Translations under genes and position numbers: made by a program | In this document: in pieces, positions 1 through 12,450 of the stretch | How positions within the stretch are numbered: the first letter of the stretch is position 1 | How the letters are laid out: each line of letters starts with the position of its first letter | Assembly: GCA_958298945.1 (NCBI GenBank) | Contig: OY282609.1 | Location: forward strand, 14,676,326 to 14,740,325 | Length of the DNA stretch: 64,000 nucleotides | Reading direction: 5' to 3' | From: Atherix ibis | Taxonomy: Eukaryota; Arthropoda; Insecta; Diptera; Athericidae | The notes under the pieces: model-generated | What the model saw: only the letters and a program-made list of their open reading frames with translations | The model's database searches: none | Told to the model about the DNA's origin: nothing

Positions 1-348
1 GTAAATTTTATAAATAAAATTTTCGTCTAATGAATTTTCCAAATATTTATGAGAATAACTAATTTTCCAAATAATAAGTTTTCCGTTTAACAAATTTCCC
101 AAAAGTTGTGTGAAGAAGAAAAACTTCCAAAATTAAAGTTTATTTTCCAAAAAATTATTTTATAAAGTGAATTAACCAAAAATATAATTTTCTTTTGATG
201 AATTTACTAAAGTAATATAAAGATATAAATTTTTCCATAAAATTCAATTTACTAAAACAAAATCTTTTATAGTTACAATTTCAACCCAAGATTATTTTTT
301 TCAATCTTTTAACCTATTTTTATTTTAATACAACATTCGGTAAATTTC
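1..348. repeat. AT-rich DNA with a degenerate TTTTCCAAA motif
   Basis: No gene is visible. A short motif close to AATTTTCCAAA recurs irregularly from about 30 to 260, mixed with variants such as AATTTCCCAAAA and AATTTACTAAA. This looks like a decayed short tandem repeat. No reading frame of interest is open across it. Confidence 0.4.
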
Positions 349-1823
349 TAATATATAGTAATAATAATAATAATAGCCTTTATTTAACAATCTTAGAAGA
401 AAGTTACTATCACTTATGTTAATTGACACCGGTTTTGAGATTGTCTTGCGTTTCCGCAAAGGCCTCCCCTAGAGCTTGCCACACTTTCCGGACATGAGTC
501 GTCCTCTTCCAAGTAGCACCGGCTATTTTTCGAATATCGTCCTCCCATCTCAGAAGCTGCCTCCCTTTCTTTCTTTTATTTTGTCTTGGACACCATTCGG
601 TTGCATCCTTAGTCCATTTTTCTTGTTTACTCCTCATCATATGACCTGCCCAACTCCATTTTAATTTTCTTATGCAGTATGTTACATCGTTAATTTTAGT
701 TTGGTTACGTAATGTTCCTCGTTTTACTTTGTCTCTTAACTTGACTTTGAGCATACTTCGCTCCATGCTGTGTTGACAGGTTTCTAGTTTGTGTAAGTTT
801 TGTTTTGTTAGACTCCAAGTTTGACATCCGTATGTCATGATAGGTAGAATACAGGTATCAAATATTTTTTTCTTAGCTTAAAGTGGTACCTGCGGGTTTT
901 TGACAATTTCTTTAAGAGACCAGTATCTTTTCCATGCTAATTGTACTCTGTTGTTTATTTCTTTGGTTGTAAGGTCTTTTGGTGATATTATCTATCCTAG
1001 GTATGTATATTCATCGACGTACTCTATTTTGTTGCCGTTGACTGTAATGGTGATTTTGTCGGAATTAGTCATTACTTTGGTTTTTGTATTATTCATGGAG
1101 AGTCCGACTTTATCACTTTCGTACACCAACTGTTCAAGCATTGCTTGCAGGCTTCTCGGGTCTTCAGAGATTAGAATTAGATCGTCTGCAAATCTTAAAT
1201 GGTTTAGTTGCATTCCGTTAATGTTTAGTCCATATTGACTCCACTCGAGACGTCTAAGTATATATTCAAGCACCGCCGAGAAAAGTTTGGGTGATAGTGG
1301 GTCTCCCTGCCGGACTCCTCTTTTTATAAGGAAGTATACACCTACTATTTCTGTTCTTATTTTCATTTTCATGTTCTCGTATATTTTTTTAACAATTTGT
1401 ATGTACTTGTTTTCAACCCCTTGTGTTGTAAGCGCTTCCCATATTTTTGTATGTTTTAATGAGTCAAAAGCTTTATTATAGTCTACAAACGCCAAATAGC
1501 AATTGATACCATATTCTGTACATTTCTGGATAACTTGTTTTATGGTGTGTATTTGCTCGATTGTTGAAAAGTCCTTGCGAAAGCCTGCTTGTTCTCTGGG
1601 TTGGTTTTCATCCAAAGTCTTTGTTAAACGATTCAACAGTATTTTGGAAAGGTTTTATATACGTTCGACATCAGGCTGATGGGACTGTAGTTAGTTATGT
1701 TGTCTTTATTTCCCTTTTTATGTAGTAGTTTTATAGTTGACGTGGTCCATTGGTGAGGTATACATTCTGTCTCAAAAATTTTGTTAAATAAATCTGTAAT
1801 AGTGTCTACTACACACTAATATA
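349..1823 (-). mobile_element. 5'-truncated RTE-like LINE with candidate 8-bp target duplication
   Basis: The minus strand carries a reverse transcriptase and C-terminal region, and ends at its 3' side in a short ATT/AAT tandem tail (about 359-376), as RTE-clade elements do. The 8-mer CTAATATA occurs directly outside both ends (349-356 and 1816-1823). It may be the target-site duplication, which would put the element at 357-1815, about 1.46 kb. The 5' part (endonuclease and N-terminal RT) is missing, the usual result of incomplete reverse transcription. The insertion seems fairly young because the frame has few breaks. Confidence 0.8.
419..1815 (-). pseudogene. RTE-like reverse transcriptase, C-terminal part
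   Basis: Read on the minus strand, the protein shows RT motifs in order: NYSPISL, EQAGFRKDFST, AFVDYNKAFDSL, GVRQGDPLSPKLF and the catalytic FADD box, then EYTYLG, MTYGCQTWSL and a C-terminal KLKWSWAGHMMR...GRQLLRWEDDI segment typical of RTE/BovB-type LINE proteins. From 1636 down to 419 the frame is the same throughout, interrupted only by an in-frame TAG at 992-994 and a TAA near 880. Upstream of 1640 the frame shifts by one base, consistent with one lost T in the GGTTTTAT run near 1650. The 5' third of the protein is absent. The family call rests on motif recognition; the product cannot be functional as it stands. Confidence 0.82.
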
Positions 1824-4800
1824 CTAAAATTTAAATATATTTTTTCCATTGAATGATTGATTACTTATTGAACTGTTTATTGTTAAAATCTCTAAAAAAC
1901 TGATCATGTAAAAGAAACCAAATTTTTAAAATTTATAGACTTTTTCTGTAGAGAACGATTATAAAAGAGATCTTTTAAAATTCTTAATACCAAGGATTTA
2001 TTGTTTTGTCCAATTTTTTCCAATAGAAAAAAAATCGACAATAACAATAGTAATCTTCGAATTTTTTGTTGAGTTTAATTACTTTCTAGGACATTTTGAG
2101 TACAATTATTATATATTTTCCAATTTTTAACTTTTTTCTTCCATTTCTGATAAATTGCAGTCATTTTAAGCTTAGAAATTAAATGCTGATAACAAATAAT
2201 AGATAAAAAGTAAGACCAAGAGAGGGGGAAGTAAAAATCATCTTCTCTTTATTACAGGATATATTGGAAGGTATTTCGAAAAAAACCTTTCTAAGAATCT
2301 ATGACGAGATAAGTTTCTTTTTTTAGTTTTTTCTTTATGTGATGCCAAAGATCAAAATGTCATTATAATAGTATGTGTATAAAGCCTAAACGGTCGTTTG
2401 TATTTTGGTCCAATTCTTCTCATATTTTGCCATTGGTGGTAGACTAGGTGGCTTGTTATGTCTTGTAAAAACATGGCGAGTGAAAAGGACTTTTTCTTTG
2501 GCGAATTTCATTAGAAGACAGCAAAAAAAAAAACAATGTCCAAAATAAAAGTATTCATGACATATATTCCAGGACTTATATAGTTATTCGATTTGTTTGT
2601 AGTTGTTTTGTTTGTTTTTTTGTAATGGTTTTTGATACATATACGTTTCTATGTGAATTTATATTTTGTCCTTTTGATTTTTTTTTGCCTGTTTATTATT
2701 TTGCGTACATGTTTCTAGGATAAAAAGCTTCTTTTCTATTGAATTCGTTTCATTTTCGTTTATTATTGTTTGGCAATGGACATAAATGGTACTTTCATTT
2801 TTATTATCAACATCTCAAAGGACATTTATATTTCTTCAAATATCAAATTTCATATATTGTATTTCTATGATAAAAGTCCTTATGCATTGGATATAATAAG
2901 TAAATACAGCTTCTGTTCTTCAACGAGTATGATACGATTTCGCCTTTGAGTTCGACTTCCACCGCCACGTGTCTACTTCCATTTCCATCTTAAGTTCAGC
3001 TTCCTGTTGGCTTTTAAACTTTCAGATATGCTTACATAAACTTCCATAAATACATATGTGCAACTATATTCAACAAGACATAAGATATTACCAAGATTGA
3101 CAGGATATTCTTTTTCTTTCTTGTTTGCTCCAAATTGTCAAGCTCTTATCCTATTCACCTAAAATTAATATCGAATAAGTACGAAATGGATTTTCATCAC
3201 TATTCATTTCGTAATGTACTCAATTAAATTACTAACATCAAGAGTAAAAATATTACCATTTACTAGATTTTTACAAAATAAATATTCTTAAATTTTCAAA
3301 TAAAAATTCCCTAACCATATTTTCCGCTTAAAGCGCATCGAAAAAATTGCATTGCATTTCATTAATATCATCTCATAAATAATAAATAGAAACAGCAATA
3401 ATTTAAAAAAAAATATAATAAACTTTTAATTTTTTCTGTTATTTATTAGGCATTATCCTTGTTAGTTTTGTTGTTATCCTATTTTTGTTAGTTTTACATT
3501 TTCATTTAGGAGAGTTATTTGTTAAGTTTTGGAATTCATAAAGAAAATAACATTTTAGTGACGTAACTGAAATTGGTAAAGTTTTCACTAAAAACTTTGT
3601 CTTGTCCAACTTGAATTAAAGCCAAAAAAATTTCATCCTTTTGAATTGCGTGCTCTAAGTTATGAGCAGAAGAAATATAAAACTTTTACACAATAAGTTT
3701 TCCTTTCGTCCAGTTATGAAAAATTAAAAATTTTTAATGGGTATACTAAATATTCAGTAAAATATTTCTTCGAAAAGAAATAAGGTGTATTTCGAGTCCC
3801 TATGTTAATTAGAAAATTTATTGGTTTGCGAAGAAATTCATTTGGACTAATTTAGTTTGTAGTATTTTTAGTTATAAAAAGGAAGTATTTGTTTCCTTTT
3901 TGAGGGCTCCTTGATATCTTATAAGCCAATTTCATTAAATTTGTTTTTTATTTTGTCAAAAAAGTTTTTTTCTAATCTAAATTTGAAGGATCAACTATTA
4001 TTTATGAACGCTTTCGTAATTAAAATATATTTATTATAATACTTAAGATATCATTTATTAGAATTTTTGTTTCCTATCATTATAATATAAACCTTTAGGA
4101 AAATCCATAAAATCAACAAAAAATAGTTTTGCTTTTTTCTTCTAAATTTTTTTCTGAATTTAAAATTTTTGGAATGTTTTTTCTGTCTGAGATCTTTATT
4201 TTTTTTGTTGAAAACAACCTATAATCGATTTTCAACGAAATATCCTTAACTGCTTTAAGGAAATAATTTTTTTTGTACTGAAATTTTTGCATCGAACTTG
4301 CTTACGACCTTCTGATTTCCTATTAGAAGAAAATTTCTTTCAGAGAATCTGTTCGCAGAACAAAAGATTATTGAAGGGTATTCCACATGCCAAGGATCCT
4401 TTTGAAGCTAATAATAAAATATCAAAATAGCTTTGCCTAATATCGTTGTAGACTGAATTTAACAAAAAAATATATTGTTATACTTTTTTCAATAAGCAAA
4501 TTTTCGCCTAGAAATAGTCCTAAAAAAAAAATTCGAAAAAATTTTCCTTTATTTATTAATTAAAAAAAATCGGTTTACAAGGAAAATTTTTAAAAGAAAA
4601 ATTAACATTTGTGACCTATCTTTATCAGATACTTATTGCTTTTGACGCCACTAAATTAAGAATTAACAAAAATCAATGCGAACTGATAATTTACAAGAAA
4701 ATATTTATTTTTGAAATCTGAAAGAAAAATACTTTGTTAACAAAAAACCAACTCAAAGTTAACCCCGAAAAAATGTGGGTTACACTTTACTATTAAGAGG

Positions 4801-4917
4801 TTGACTGACCTTTTTTAAAGTTTTTTCACCTGCATTTCTAAATTTTCCTTCCGTTTATAAAAGAACAAATATTTTTTCCTTTAAATTCTGTGAAATATCC
4901 TTAAATACTAACTTTGA
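1824..4917. other. Intergenic, AT-rich, nothing recognised
   Basis: About 3.1 kb with no ORF or RNA gene that I can support. It is dominated by A and T runs. The stretch from about 2930 to 3130 is less AT-rich than its surroundings but holds no motif I can name. Confidence 0.5.
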
Positions 4918-5517
4918 GTGAATAGAAAATTTCCTCTGAACGCAGAAAGTACAAAATGGTTTGGTCCTTTTTCCTATTTTTGTGCACTCATTTCGACTGG
5001 AGAAGCCTTGAGGGATCGCTTAGGATATCGTGGCAATTGGTTGTTTTTAAAAGAAAAACAAAAAGCAAAACCATACAAAGTTCGAGTTTCCCATACTCTA
5101 TTTTTTGGACAAAATGAATAAGGTGTATTTTTGTACTTTCACGAAAACACAAATAAGAGAATCAAAACTGAAATCATAAAATTTCCTTTGAAAAAAAAAA
5201 TAGGTAAATATCTAACAAGATGCGAGGACAGGTTAAAGTTCACCAAAAATAGTGAAACGAGCACATTGCATCCGACGACGACTACGCTTTTACATCGTAT
5301 CATTTTTTCTCAAACGGAATCGTTTAGAATTTTTACCCTTAAATGTACAAAAGTTGTCACAACTAAACTGCGCTCTTACGTTGCTATGATACAATATAAA
5401 AATTTTCCCGTAGATGGACGATTCGTGGATATTCTTCCTCATATACTAAATGAAAAAAGGAAAACAGTCTATGACAGAGAAAAGCAAGTACGGCATGTTC
5501 AGCAGAGAAGAGAGTAG
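4918..5517 (+). other. Two adjacent unrecognised ORFs, possibly not coding
   Basis: Two frames of 67 and 128 codons follow each other on the + strand (4918-5121 and 5131-5517). The first opens at GTG, has no early ATG and ends at a TAA. The second is rich in Lys, Thr and Arg and has no signal peptide, membrane segment or motif that I recognise. Composition is somewhat less AT-rich than the flanks, which is the only reason to list them. They could be a decayed gene or chance open frames. A longer minus-strand frame overlapping 5499-6143 is equally unrecognised. Confidence 0.15.
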
Positions 5518-8500
5518 CGTGAGGATTCTGCGAAAAGGAAACAAACTCTAAGGAAATGTGCAAATATTGTTGTCATAGATGGCAACAAAAAACACCACTT
5601 AAATAGGACATCAACAAAAATACAAGGAAAAGGAATGAAATAGAAAATTATTGAATGAAAAGGATGAAAAATATATAGAAAAACTCTTATAAGGACCTGA
5701 TGCTGTATTTGAATGCAGATCTGGATACGAAATTTCATTATTTTTCTGTATTTTATGGTCTCAGTTTTGTACATCAAACAATTTCGTACTCCCTTATTGA
5801 TGATGATGTCACCACCTTGTATTCGATATACTATCCTGACCCGAGAAGACATACGGACAAGGCTCACCCTCTTGTATAGTTTCGACTCATATCGGATACG
5901 ACTCACTATTATGGAGGATGTATTTTTTTCGGGCCCAAGTAAATATTTCCATTTCTGTAACCGTATGTTTAGTGATAGTGGGGATGGGGATCTGCGTCCT
6001 CCTTGAAGTTCTATTATCCATTCAAGATGTCCAAAATATCTCAGCTGGCAACGATTTAATTCCAGTCTGAAAATGATTTGTCCTCTGAAACAGGCCACCA
6101 TCGACCAACCATTAGGGATATTCCAACATAAAAACTCACCCATAAACTGAATTTCATATTTTCAATATGACCCAATCTCCAAATTTACAATAATCCGGGA
6201 TTCCCATAGTTATGGTTACTGTACCTTTTGCACTTTGAAACACATTTTGTCGCATTTTTTATTGACGGCAACCTAAGGAATATGCACATTTATAAGCATT
6301 TAGTTTTTGGGATAAATTTTATATTTTCGCCTTTTACACCAGCATTGAAGAAGACTGAATCAAATCAATGGTACGGCATATTCCTTGTAGGTGGGTAACC
6401 ATACTCTTCGTATAGGGAAACTAGCTTCAAATCCGAGGTGAACGATAAGATGCAAGAAAGCAACGTAAATAAATTTGAGTGGATTTAAACGGTGGGCTAG
6501 GAATACAAATAGCGGTTGGGGGATGAAAATATTTTACTTCTGGTACAAACAAGGACTAACAGTTGTAAAACAGACTTAATCGTGAAGAAACCACTAGAAA
6601 ACAGAAAATATTTCAGTTTCATCTTGTCGGGTCATTTTATGTTTTCGGCGTTTTTATTTCGATTTTAGTACGCGTCAGCTGAACGTGTTCTCTTCACCGA
6701 AAACTTTTCGAGAACACAAAACAGATCGGCTTCCTTGATACAATCTTGAAAATCTTCAATGTGCATAAGTTTTGTCCTCTTGCGGTATCATTCCCACATA
6801 TCCCTCTACCTATATTCATACAAAACTTTTGTACACCATCGTGTATATGTATGTGCCTCAGTAATAGACACATTTTGGTCTGCGTTCATAAAATGTCCTA
6901 AATCCAAAAATGTTGCCTCGTAAGTGATTTCTCTACCTACCATCCAACTACAGTAAAATTTGAATTTTTCCTACGAACATACTTATATGGACGATATACT
7001 CATAAATTTCATACAAGTTCTACTTGTAAGACTCTTCCATTTCGAGTTTGAATAAATATAAGAAAAGAGAAAATATTGGAAAATGAAAGTCTCAATAAAC
7101 ATGAGCAAAATATACGATCACCGGGAAAGCTCTTCTGCTTTCGAAATTCATATAAAATATTATCAATTTTATAAGATTAAAAATAGTGCAATTTAAATAA
7201 GATAAAAGCAATTGTTTTTATAGAAAAATTTCTTCAAATCTATAAAAGGAAAATCTTTACTAAACAATATTCATCTTTAAAAAAGATATCGAATAAAGTA
7301 TAAGCTGCAAAAATTCTTAAATAGAAAAAAATTGACTTTTATTAAAAAATATCCAAAGCGCCTCTAAGAGAAAATTATTTAATAACCAAAAAAATCCTTA
7401 CAGAGTCGCTAATATTCATTAAATATTTGTACTATCAGTTCCTATTATTTTCTATAATTTCTGTTCAAGTTGAAAGGATTCCATCAAAGTTTACCCAACA
7501 TTTTTGTAGGGAACAGATTTTTAGAATTTTATAATTTTTTTTGACTGATTAAAATTTTTTTATATAAAAAATAAAAAAAAGTCTACATTAAAACGTAAAA
7601 ACATTTAAATTTAAAAATTTGCATCTCAAAATCAACCTTATTTTTAAAAGGCTCCACAAAAAAAAAGTTTATACAAAAGAAAGGGTAGATCAAAAAAATT
7701 ATAGAAGTCTAATAAAAAAAATCCACTATTACAGATTAATTTGAAAAAAAGAACATAATAAAAATGTCTCTCTACAAAAATTATGAAATTCAGTATTTGG
7801 GTTTATTTTTATACTAAAACATTATTAATGTGCATTTAAAAAAAAAAAAAAAATTTAACATTAATACCATTAAAAAAATGTTAGTAACAAGAGGAAATTT
7901 TACCAAAATATTTAGAAACATTTGAAAACCAAAATTTCCATATTTGTAAGGGCAACATTTTTAGTTCCATAAATCAATTTCTTATAAATAAACTAAATTC
8001 AAAAAATAAATAAAATTATTGGTATTAATTCAAAAATTTTGAAATTTTTTTAAGTATTTTTACAGTCAAAAATTATTTGTAGAGAACCAAAAATATTACA
8101 AATAAAATATGCAATTCTATAAATAAAAATAAATTTAAAATTAAATAAATTCATTTTTAAAAAATTACAAATCCAAAAATGCATACAAAATCTAAAATGC
8201 ACAAATAAATATCTTTAGAAAAAACAAGCAACAATTAGAAAACTGAGCAATTAAAAACTAAAAAACCTATTTTTCTAAAAAATATTATTAAAAGTCCACC
8301 GGCATGTCAAGCGGTTGCTCACTTGATTTTGACTTTAATTGAAAAAATGGAGCCAATTTATTTTTTACAAATTTTTTTTTGTCTTTTTTTTTAATTTTTG
8401 ATATTAAAAAATAAATAAAAAAATTAAAATATTATTAATTGCAAAATTTTGATTAAAATTAGTTTTTTGTTTCGTCTTTTTTAAACTTTCTGGCAGTTTT

Positions 8501-8852
8501 GTGCTCACACATTGTGATACTCTAAAGGATATTTGGAAAATATCTTTTGTATTCTCTTACTTTTATTGGTTTTTTTGTCCTTGCAAAAAGTCTGTAAATA
8601 TTTAGAGATAATTTAAAGTGCCATAAATTCTATGATATTAAAAAAAAAAGCATTTACAAATATTTTGGTTATTTTTAATTTAGTTTATTTCTAACATCTT
8701 GAACGAAGGAGGTGTTTTGTACTTCTAATTTTTAATTCAATTAAATTTATTAATTAAATTTTTTTGTGTTAATTTGATTATTTTCATGAATTTTATTAGC
8801 AAATTCCTTCTTAATATTAAAAATCAATTTTTTTTCACATTTTTTTTAAGCA
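5518..8852. other. Intergenic, nothing firmly recognised
   Basis: 5.5-7.1 kb is moderately AT-rich with several short open frames on both strands, none with a recognisable motif. 7.2-8.85 kb is almost pure A/T-run DNA without usable ORFs. No RNA gene was seen. Confidence 0.45.
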
Positions 8853-10304
8853 GAATCTTGTGCTTTTGTTAAGTAATTTTTTAAAAATATTTTTAAAATT
8901 TGTTTTCGTATTTGCCTATTTTTTTCAGGACTTAAAAGTTTTTATAAATATTTTATATACAAAAACAGTAAACAACTTTTTAAAGTTTTTCTAATTTATT
9001 AAATATTTTTTGAAGACATTTTTGTCTTATAAATTCAAAAATAAAAATTGTATTTTTATTAAAATTTTCTATTTGAAATTTAATTTAAAGGACAACAGAA
9101 CTTATTATAAACTTTAAATATTTTATGAATTATATTAAACAAATTTTATATTTCTATTCTAAACACTTTCCAATAAGAGTAATTTATTGAGTAAACCTTT
9201 TTCTATGGATGATATCTTACTCTTGATAGAATTGATTGAGAGATTTGAGAGAATTTTGTTTGCATTTTTTTTAAATTCCTTCTTGCAATTATTTTTTAAA
9301 ATTTTTATATTAAACAAAGATATTACACTTTTTTTTTAATTTTTAATTTTTTTTGTACCATAAATTTTGTATTATTAATTTTTTTTTGTTTAAGAGAACA
9401 TTCAATACAAATGGAGAAGCTTTTCTTATATAAAGCCATAAAACTTACACTATTTTTGTGAAACTGTTTCAACTAAATATTTTATCTTAATTCCATATTT
9501 TTTTTAAATATTTCAGAAGATTTTCTAATTTAATAATGGAATAAAGAAGAAATTTCTGATTTTACAAGCTTTATTTCGGAAAAAAAATATAAGTATACAG
9601 AGTTGTTTCGGAGAAAAAATTGTTTGCAGTTCTGCGATTTTTATAACTAAAAGTTAATTTATTAATCAGCATTGTTACAATACAAATTGAAATTGCACCA
9701 AAGGAAAACAAAAAATAATCCGATTAGTTTTCAAAAATTTAGGTGAACATTTATCCTATTTGACATTCTCAATAAAAGCAAAATTAATAACGTCCAAATT
9801 GTTTGAATGGGAACACTTTCAATTGAATTATTCGTCAACTTTCGCAAAATTATTGGTATAAATCACTTAATTCGACAGTCATCTAAAGTACTCGTCCCCC
9901 ACAAGGTAGTAAATCGAGAGTTTTCTTTTTTTTCCTTTTGAATCCTATTTGAAAGACCATTTCAAATATAATTGACTACAAAAATAAATATTATTTTACT
10001 AAAGACATCAGAAGGACGTTTCGACTCTGCACGATTTCTGAAGAAGGGAATATTTTGGATAACTTCTCGTAAAGTCCAACAATTCCGATAATATATGTAA
10101 AAGGATTACTCAGAAAAGAACTAAAAATCAAATATCCCAAAAAAAAATATGTGAACAGTAAAGCTCTAAATTCACACTAAAAGCCAGTCCATACATATTC
10201 TGATGTCCTTTTTACCATTGCCAATGGGGCTAGCCCGTTTCGGTATTCCTACGAAAAAGAAAATACCAATACAAAATGAAAAAAATTGCCCCCAAAACTG
10301 GCAT
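8853..10304 (+). repeat. Direct repeat, copy A (partner at 62692-64000)
   Basis: This segment matches the last 1.3 kb of the window in the same orientation. Matching blocks include TTTTCGTATTTGCCTATTTT near 8905, TTATTAATCAGCATTGTTAC near 9660, the block around GACGTTTCGACTCTGCACGA near 10015, and GGGGCTAGCCCGTTTCGGT near 10228. Copy A carries about 110 bp (roughly 9800-9930) that copy B lacks, plus other small indels. No protein is encoded. It may be one copy of a dispersed non-coding element or one end of a large duplication. Confidence 0.85.
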
Positions 10305-12028
10305 AACTCTTGCCAGATGTTACCTTATTTGAGGCTATCAAAACTAAGTTTAAACTTCCTTTAAGGACTTCACTAAACTTTGAATTATTCTTGGAACTTT
10401 TCACTTGCTCTTACGAGTTAGTGTCACTTTGGCTTTCCCATTCCACAAGGACACGTCCATTCACAATAGTGTTAAGTCTTCGTTGAATATTTTTTTTCTT
10501 GTTCATGTTCTTTTTTCCAATTTTATTTGCTGTATAAATTATGAACAAAGGCGATTACCAATTGAACCATTTTACGATCATTTACATCTTAAATGTCTTA
10601 TCCTCTTTTTCAGTTCTGCTTATTGTTTTTTAAAAATTTTTTTGTCTTCAATTTGTTTAAATATTATTTAGGAAATAATTTTTAAATGTACCCACCTTGA
10701 GGCGTTTTTTACGTTTCTTTTTTGCTAGTTTTATATTAAATGAAAGGAAAAAGGAAAAGTTATCAATTTTTGAAACTTTTTCATATCCTATAAAAGATAT
10801 TTTGATAACACAATTTTGAAAAGAAGACAAATGCAAATATTTTGAAGAACGAACTTTTTTTATGTAAATTGCTTTAACAAATTATTTTTGAAGTCTGTGA
10901 TTATAAGAGTATGCAAAAATTTAAAATTTCGAAAATAAATAAAAAAAGTAGTTTTTAAACCATCAACAAATTAAATCTGTTTCGCTTCACAGGAAAATTC
11001 TTTCCAAAAAAAAGTACGCACCGAACTTTTTAGTACATTTGCAAAAGCAGCTGTTATAAAAAATCCTAAAATCCTAAAAGTTTCTTTATAAATTTAATTA
11101 TTTTAATGTTTTACTTTTACAAAAAAAAAAAAACAATTTTTTTGGACCTTTTTGACTTAAAAACATTGCATTTCATTTTGATCGAAGAAGGGAAGAAAAT
11201 CCGCTGAAGCAAATGCAAGAACGCATATTATTCGGTAATTTCCCATACAACGGATTAAAACGGATGGTTACGAAACACATTTTGTAATAGAAGATCTGCA
11301 AAAATTTAGTGCTTTTAAGGTTGGGCTTTTTGCGATGGTGTCCAACGCCTCACTAATATTCAGACGATTTTCGTCTTAAAACGTTTCGCATTTTTTAGAA
11401 ATTTTTTCTTAAATTTGTAATTTATCCTTTTGTTCGTAGTGTTTTTTTTCTATCAACAGTTTCATAGATATTTTTACCCAAAAACCTTTTATAATAGTTT
11501 ATATTAAAATATCATATAAAAAAAGGAACATTTCTTTCTTTATTTAGAAATATATTAGAGGATATTAAAGACATATATTTTAAAGATACTCCATTTCGAT
11601 TTTTTTTTACTTAGCCTTATTAAATTATTGAAAATATTTTTTAAGTTCCTTGACATATTATTTTCTTTAACCAAAATAAAAATATACATAAAAAAATGTT
11701 CATTTAGAAAATATATTAATAAATGTATTATTTTTGAACTAATTTCTATTTTTTGTAAATTTAAAAAACAAATATTCAATTTAGCCGTTCAAAAATTTTA
11801 TTAGATGTAAAAAGCTATTTTTTTTATAAAATTTTAGAATTGCTTTAAATGTTGCACATTTTTTTCTATTTATTTTAAACTGCACCATTTTAAATTTAAG
11901 ATTACATGCTATAGAAAAAGAATGAAAAAACCTTCTATAATATTCTTATTTTAATTATTTCTCTTCGTCTGCACTCATTAAAAGCTAAAAAATATACCTT
12001 AAAAATTCTCTTGATACTGTATGGAAAC
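10305..12028. other. Intergenic, nothing recognised
   Basis: AT-rich non-coding DNA. The less AT-rich stretch at about 11180-11390 has no recognisable frame. If copy B of the long repeat extends past the window, its homologue could include the sequence just after 10304. Confidence 0.4.
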
Positions 12029-12420
12029 TACAGTAAGAAACTTCCACTTCAAATTTTCAAATGTAAATAGCCCATTTGGTGACCGTGATAATATGTTTCA
12101 ATGCAAAATGGAATTGGGGACGTGGCTTCAGCTATTACTCTAGACTAGGTCAGACAGTCGGACTTATTATTTCTTTAACAATTTTCAGTAAAATAGGAAA
12201 ACGTTCAATTTTAAATTTGAAAAGCAAACAAATTTATTTGGTGGTGGTGGAAATTTTTTTCAATACAAAATAGGAGAGTTGGCACATGGTTTCACCTTCA
12301 ATTTGAAACTAACCGCATTTATTTTTTACCACCTGCTCATAATTCCAATTTGACAATTTTCACTTCAATGAGAAAATTTTCAGTTTAAAGTTTTAAAAGT
12401 AAACAAACCCATTTGGTTAT
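12029..12420. repeat. Diverged tandem repeat, about 3 units near 160-180 bp
   Basis: Three similar blocks recur: CAAATGTAAATAGCCCATTTGGTGA near 12060, a version with GAAAAGCAAACAAATTTATTTGGTGG near 12218, and one with AAAAGTAAACAAACCCATTTGGTTA near 12395. Between them, GAATTGGGGACGTGGCTTCA (about 12110) resembles AGAGTTGGCACATGGTTTCA (about 12273). Divergence is high, so unit borders are approximate. Confidence 0.5.
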
Positions 12421-12447
12421 ATTCAAATGGGTTTGTTTACTTTTAAA
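12392..12447. repeat. Perfect 24-bp inverted repeat (hairpin)
   Basis: Left arm 12392-12415 (starting TTTAAAAGTAAACAAACCC) and right arm 12424-12447 are exact reverse complements, separated by an 8-nt loop. The left arm is also the last unit of the neighbouring diverged tandem repeat, so the hairpin probably arose by inverted duplication of part of that unit. Confidence 0.9.
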
Positions 12448-12450
12448 TTT

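Noticed and set aside
1287..1481. Plus-strand frames across 476-1481
   Set aside because: Antisense shadows of the minus-strand RTE reverse transcriptase.
5896..5912. ATACGACTCACTAT, 14 bases shared with the phage T7 promoter
   Set aside because: Surrounding sequence is normal genomic DNA with no vector or adapter remnants, and the flanking promoter bases do not match. Most likely chance.
5499..6143. 214-codon open frame on the minus strand
   Set aside because: No ATG context, domain or repeat recognised; it overlaps other frames and its Phe/Ile-rich second half looks like translated AT-rich DNA.
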